Source of the DNA: Bacteroidota bacterium
GTDB lineage: Bacteria > Bacteroidota > Bacteroidia > Flavobacteriales > Weeksellaceae
Assembly (NCBI GenBank): GCA_023426625.1
Contig: JAFAAJ010000146.1
Span: forward strand, 1 to 8,300
Length of the DNA stretch: 8,300 bases
Reading direction: 5' to 3'
A program made the position numbers and the translations under genes. Shown here piece by piece: positions 5,717 through 8,300 of this stretch (within the stretch, counting starts at the first letter, position 1; each line of letters begins with the position of its first letter). Below the pieces are notes generated by a model that was given only the letters and a program-made list of their open reading frames with translations, had not been told where the DNA came from and did not search any database.

Positions 5717-7901
5717 TTTATCAGGCGAATTGAAAAAATATTTTGGGTTTTCTACATTTAAAGGCCAACAGGAACAAATCATAGAAAACCTAATGGATGG
5801 AAATGATGTGTTTGTTTTGATGCCGACAGGTGGAGGTAAATCTCTATGTTACCAACTTCCGGCTCTTATTTCTGAAGGAACTGCAATTGTGGTCTCACCT
5901 TTAATAGCGTTAATGAAGAATCAGGTAGATGCGGTAAATGGTCTTTCATCTGATGACGGAGTTGCCCATGTTTTAAATTCATCACTGAATAAAACTCAAA
6001 CCAAACAGGTATTTGATGACATTAAAAGCGGTAAGACAAAACTTCTTTACGTAGCTCCGGAATCATTGATCAAAGATGATTATCTGGATTTTCTGAAAGA
6101 AGTCAAGATTTCTTTCTTTGCGATAGACGAAGCTCACTGTATTTCAGAATGGGGACACGATTTCCGCCCGGAATACAGAAACCTGAAAATGATCATTGAT
6201 AAGATCGCTGATGTTCCGGTGATCGCCTTAACAGCTACGGCAACCCCTAAAGTGCAGGACGATATTCAGAAAACTTTGGGGATGACGGGAGCAGTGGTAT
6301 TTAAAGAGAGTTTCAACCGTCCGAATCTGTATTATGAAGTACGGCCTAAGATCAATGTAGATAAGGAAATTGTAAAATTCATCAATCAGCATAAAGGAAA
6401 ATCAGGGATTGTATATTGTTTAAGCCGAAGAAAAGTAGAGGAGTTTGCCCAGCTTTTACAGGTGAACGGAATCAACGCGCTTCCTTATCATGCAGGATTG
6501 GATCAGAAAGTGAGAGTTGCTAATCAGGATAAATTCCTGATGGAGGAAGTAGATGTAATTGTAGCTACCATTGCATTCGGGATGGGTATCGATAAACCGG
6601 ATGTACGTTTTGTGATCCATTACGACTTTCCGAAATCACTGGAAAGTTATTATCAGGAAACAGGACGTGCAGGAAGAGACGGAGGAGAAGGTCATTGTCT
6701 GGCTTTCTACGATCCTAAAGACATTGAAAAACTGGAAAAATTTCTGGCTCAGAAACCCGTTTCCGAAAGAGAAATCGGACTACAGCTTTTAAATGAAGTG
6801 GTAGGATATGCGGAAACTTCCATGAGCAGAAGACAATATATCCTTTATTATTTCGGGGAAACTTTTGATCCTGTGAATGGTGATGGAGCCAAAATGTGTG
6901 ATAACGCATCTCATCCGCCAAAATTAAAGGATGCTTCAGCCGACCTGAGAAAAGTCCTTGAACTTATCCGTGAAACCGGAGAAAAATTCAAAGCTAAAGA
7001 TCTGATCTCCGTAATTGCAGGTAAAGAAACGGCAGTTACAAAGTCTTATAAACTGGAACAAAGCTCGTTTTTCGGATTTGGAAAAGCTGAAAAAGATAAT
7101 TACTGGAAAACGATTCTAAGACAGGCTACCGTTCAGAATTTTCTTCAAAAAGACATTGAAACCTATGGTGTTTTAAAAATAGCCGATAAAGGAAGAAAGG
7201 TTTTGAATGATGAATTCAAAGAAGTCTTTTTAATAGCCGAAGACCGGGAATTTGATCTTACCCAGGCAAAAGCAGAAAGCGAGCAAACCCAAATGCAAGC
7301 AGGAGGCGGACTGGATCAGAACTTATTCAATCAACTAAAAGAATTAAGGAAAAAAGTAGCTAAAAAGCACGGAATTCCGCCTTACACGGTATTTATGGAT
7401 CCAAGTCTTGAAGATATGACGGTTCAGTATCCGATCACGGTGGAGGAAATAACCAAAATTTATGGAGTAGGAGAAGGGAAAGCCAAAAAGTATGGTAAAG
7501 AATTCGCTGACTTCATAAAAACATACGTTGAAGATAATAATATCGAACGTACACAAGATATGGTACTGAAACAGGTGGCGAATAAATCCAGCCATAAAGT
7601 TTTCATCATACAGAGTACCGATAAAAAAATTGACCTTGAAGACATTGCAAGAGCCAAAAATTTAACGATGGATGAGTTGTTGAAAGAAATGGAGAGCATT
7701 GTTTACCAGGGAACGAAGCTGAATATAGATTACTATATCGAAGATAATTTTGATGAAGATATTGTAGACGGTTTCATGGAATTCATGAATGAATCTGAAA
7801 GCGACAGCATGAAAGTCTTACTGGATGAATTTGGAGATGAACTTTCAGATGAAGAAGTGAGAATGTTAAGAATAAAATTTATTAGCGACGTTGCGAATTA
7901 A
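5697..7901 (+). CDS. recQ: RecQ-family ATP-dependent DNA helicase
   Basis: This 3'-5' DNA helicase acts in recombination and replication-fork repair. The helicase core is complete: Gln25 in the Q motif (FKGQQEQII), Walker A PTGGGKS (43-49), motif Ia VSPLIALMKNQV (66-77), DEAH at 144-147 with the RecQ aromatic loop CISEWGHDFRPEY, motif III ALTATAT, motif V IAFGMGIDKPDVR (292-304) and motif VI QETGRAGRDG (320-329). The zinc-binding region follows (about 374-408) but holds only Cys401 of the four expected cysteines. A winged-helix RQC domain lies at about 410-515 and an HRDC domain at about 541-612. A further 120 acidic residues contain a helix-turn-helix-like part (about 640-682, LEDIARAKNLTMDELLKEME), resembling the C-terminal HTH seen in long Bacteroidota RecQ proteins. 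At 734 residues it is over 100 longer than E. coli RecQ (about 610). The ATG at 5697 gives a normal N-terminus. An intrinsic terminator lies 7 bp after the stop. Confidence 0.96.
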   Translation: MSAKKANLSGELKKYFGFSTFKGQQEQIIENLMDGNDVFVLMPTGGGKSLCYQLPALISEGTAIVVSPLIALMKNQVDAVNGLSSDDGVAHVLNSSLNKTQTKQVFDDIKSGKTKLLYVAPESLIKDDYLDFLKEVKISFFAIDEAHCISEWGHDFRPEYRNLKMIIDKIADVPVIALTATATPKVQDDIQKTLGMTGAVVFKESFNRPNLYYEVRPKINVDKEIVKFINQHKGKSGIVYCLSRRKVEEFAQLLQVNGINALPYHAGLDQKVRVANQDKFLMEEVDVIVATIAFGMGIDKPDVRFVIHYDFPKSLESYYQETGRAGRDGGEGHCLAFYDPKDIEKLEKFLAQKPVSEREIGLQLLNEVVGYAETSMSRRQYILYYFGETFDPVNGDGAKMCDNASHPPKLKDASADLRKVLELIRETGEKFKAKDLISVIAGKETAVTKSYKLEQSSFFGFGKAEKDNYWKTILRQATVQNFLQKDIETYGVLKIADKGRKVLNDEFKEVFLIAEDREFDLTQAKAESEQTQMQAGGGLDQNLFNQLKELRKKVAKKHGIPPYTVFMDPSLEDMTVQYPITVEEITKIYGVGEGKAKKYGKEFADFIKTYVEDNNIERTQDMVLKQVANKSSHKVFIIQSTDKKIDLEDIARAKNLTMDELLKEMESIVYQGTKLNIDYYIEDNFDEDIVDGFMEFMNESESDSMKVLLDEFGDELSDEEVRMLRIKFISDVAN

Positions 7902-7908
7902 AAATATA

Positions 7909-7940
7909 AACCTTATCCGCTTATGGCTAAGGTTTTTTTT
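7909..7940 (+). terminator. Intrinsic terminator of recQ
   Basis: AACCTTATCC (7909-7918), loop GCTTAT, and GGCTAAGGTT (7925-7934) form a 10-bp stem with one mismatch. The run of eight T's (7933-7940) begins inside the stem and continues beyond it. The hairpin starts 7 bp after the recQ stop codon at 7901. Confidence 0.8.
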
Positions 7941-7945
7941 ATCCG

Positions 7946-8300
7946 ATGAAAAAGATTACTGTTATGTTTATTCTGCCCGATCTGGAAACAGGAGGTGCGG
8001 AAAGAATTGTTACCACCATTGCGAATCACCTGTCCCGGGACAGATTCGAGCCTAAGATTTTGCTGTTGCGTAAAAAAGGTGGCTATCTTAATTTACTTAA
8101 AGATGATATAGAACTTATAGACATCAACACCGAAAGAATCAGACATTCGTTGAAGCCTATTTTATCAGAGATTTACCGAAGAAAACCCGATGTTGTGTTC
8201 TCAGGTTTCGGAGAAGTAAATGCTTATTTATCTTTGTTTATCAAACTGTTTCCAAGGACGAAATTTATTGCCAGGGAAACCAATGTGGTCAGTCAGCACG
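7946..8300 (+). CDS. Glycosyltransferase, GT4-like (GT-B fold), 3' end cut by window edge
   Basis: From the ATG at 7946 the frame stays open to the right edge, giving 118 codons. The N-terminus MKKITVMFILPDLETGGAER is typical of GT4-type transferases: a first beta strand, then a glycine-rich loop with GGAER, followed by a helix (IVTTIANHL). Further Rossmann-like elements follow (EPKILLLRK, PDVVFSGFGEVNAYL, KFIARETN). The C-terminal nucleotide-sugar domain with its EX7E motif is outside the window, so donor and acceptor cannot be judged. Such enzymes usually build surface polysaccharide or lipopolysaccharide, which is only an inference here. Another in-frame ATG lies at 7964, but the first gives the usual length before the glycine loop. 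The start lies just 5 bases after the terminator T-run, and no TAnnTTTG box was found close upstream. Confidence 0.88.
   Translation, partial: MKKITVMFILPDLETGGAERIVTTIANHLSRDRFEPKILLLRKKGGYLNLLKDDIELIDINTERIRHSLKPILSEIYRRKPDVVFSGFGEVNAYLSLFIKLFPRTKFIARETNVVSQH

Noticed and set aside
7745..7752. TAATTTTG inside the recQ 3' end as a glycosyltransferase promoter
   Set aside because: It matches the -7 consensus but has no TTG within 17-23 bp upstream, and such words are expected by chance in AT-rich codons.

Overview
This window looks like ordinary chromosome of a member of the Bacteroidota, class Flavobacteriia, most like Chryseobacterium or a near relative (Weeksellaceae). The clues are AT-rich intergenic DNA, start codons without Shine-Dalgarno motifs, several -7 boxes of the Bacteroidota form TAnnTTTG, protein variants typical of the group (a long RecQ with a C-terminal helix-turn-helix-like tail, M1 and M61 peptidases of flavobacterial type), and the tatC / kdsD / recQ neighbourhood. 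The genus is inferred from remembered protein features, not from a search.

Layout, left to right. Four genes lie on the minus strand: a secreted M61-type metallopeptidase cut by the left edge (1-1642), a secreted M1-family aminopeptidase (1879-3510), the Tat translocase subunit TatC (3655-4479, GTG start) and an arabinose-5-phosphate isomerase of the KpsF/GutQ type (4580-5539). A 157-bp AT-rich divergent promoter region follows. On the plus strand come a RecQ-family DNA helicase (5697-7901), a clear intrinsic terminator (7909-7940), and the first 118 codons of a GT4-type glycosyltransferase (7946 onward, cut by the right edge). No intergenic gap exceeds 300 bp. No tRNA, rRNA, insertion sequence or CRISPR array was seen.

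Functionally this is a set of housekeeping genes rather than one pathway. The two zinc peptidases probably work on peptides outside the inner membrane. TatC belongs to folded-protein export. The isomerase supplies the Kdo precursor for lipopolysaccharide, and the glycosyltransferase may also act in surface polysaccharide synthesis. RecQ is for DNA repair. Gaps of 100 to 236 bp, and separate -7 boxes in front of tatC and the M1 gene, suggest that the minus-strand genes are at least partly independent units.

I do not see an undescribed multi-gene system here. The points worth a second look are smaller: a nested inverted-repeat element with a 24-bp-period repeat between the two peptidase genes, a RecQ lacking three of the four zinc cysteines, a TatC with leucine at the site of the usual intramembrane glutamate, apparently interlocked divergent promoters between kdsD and recQ, and a terminator whose T-run ends five bases before the glycosyltransferase start codon.
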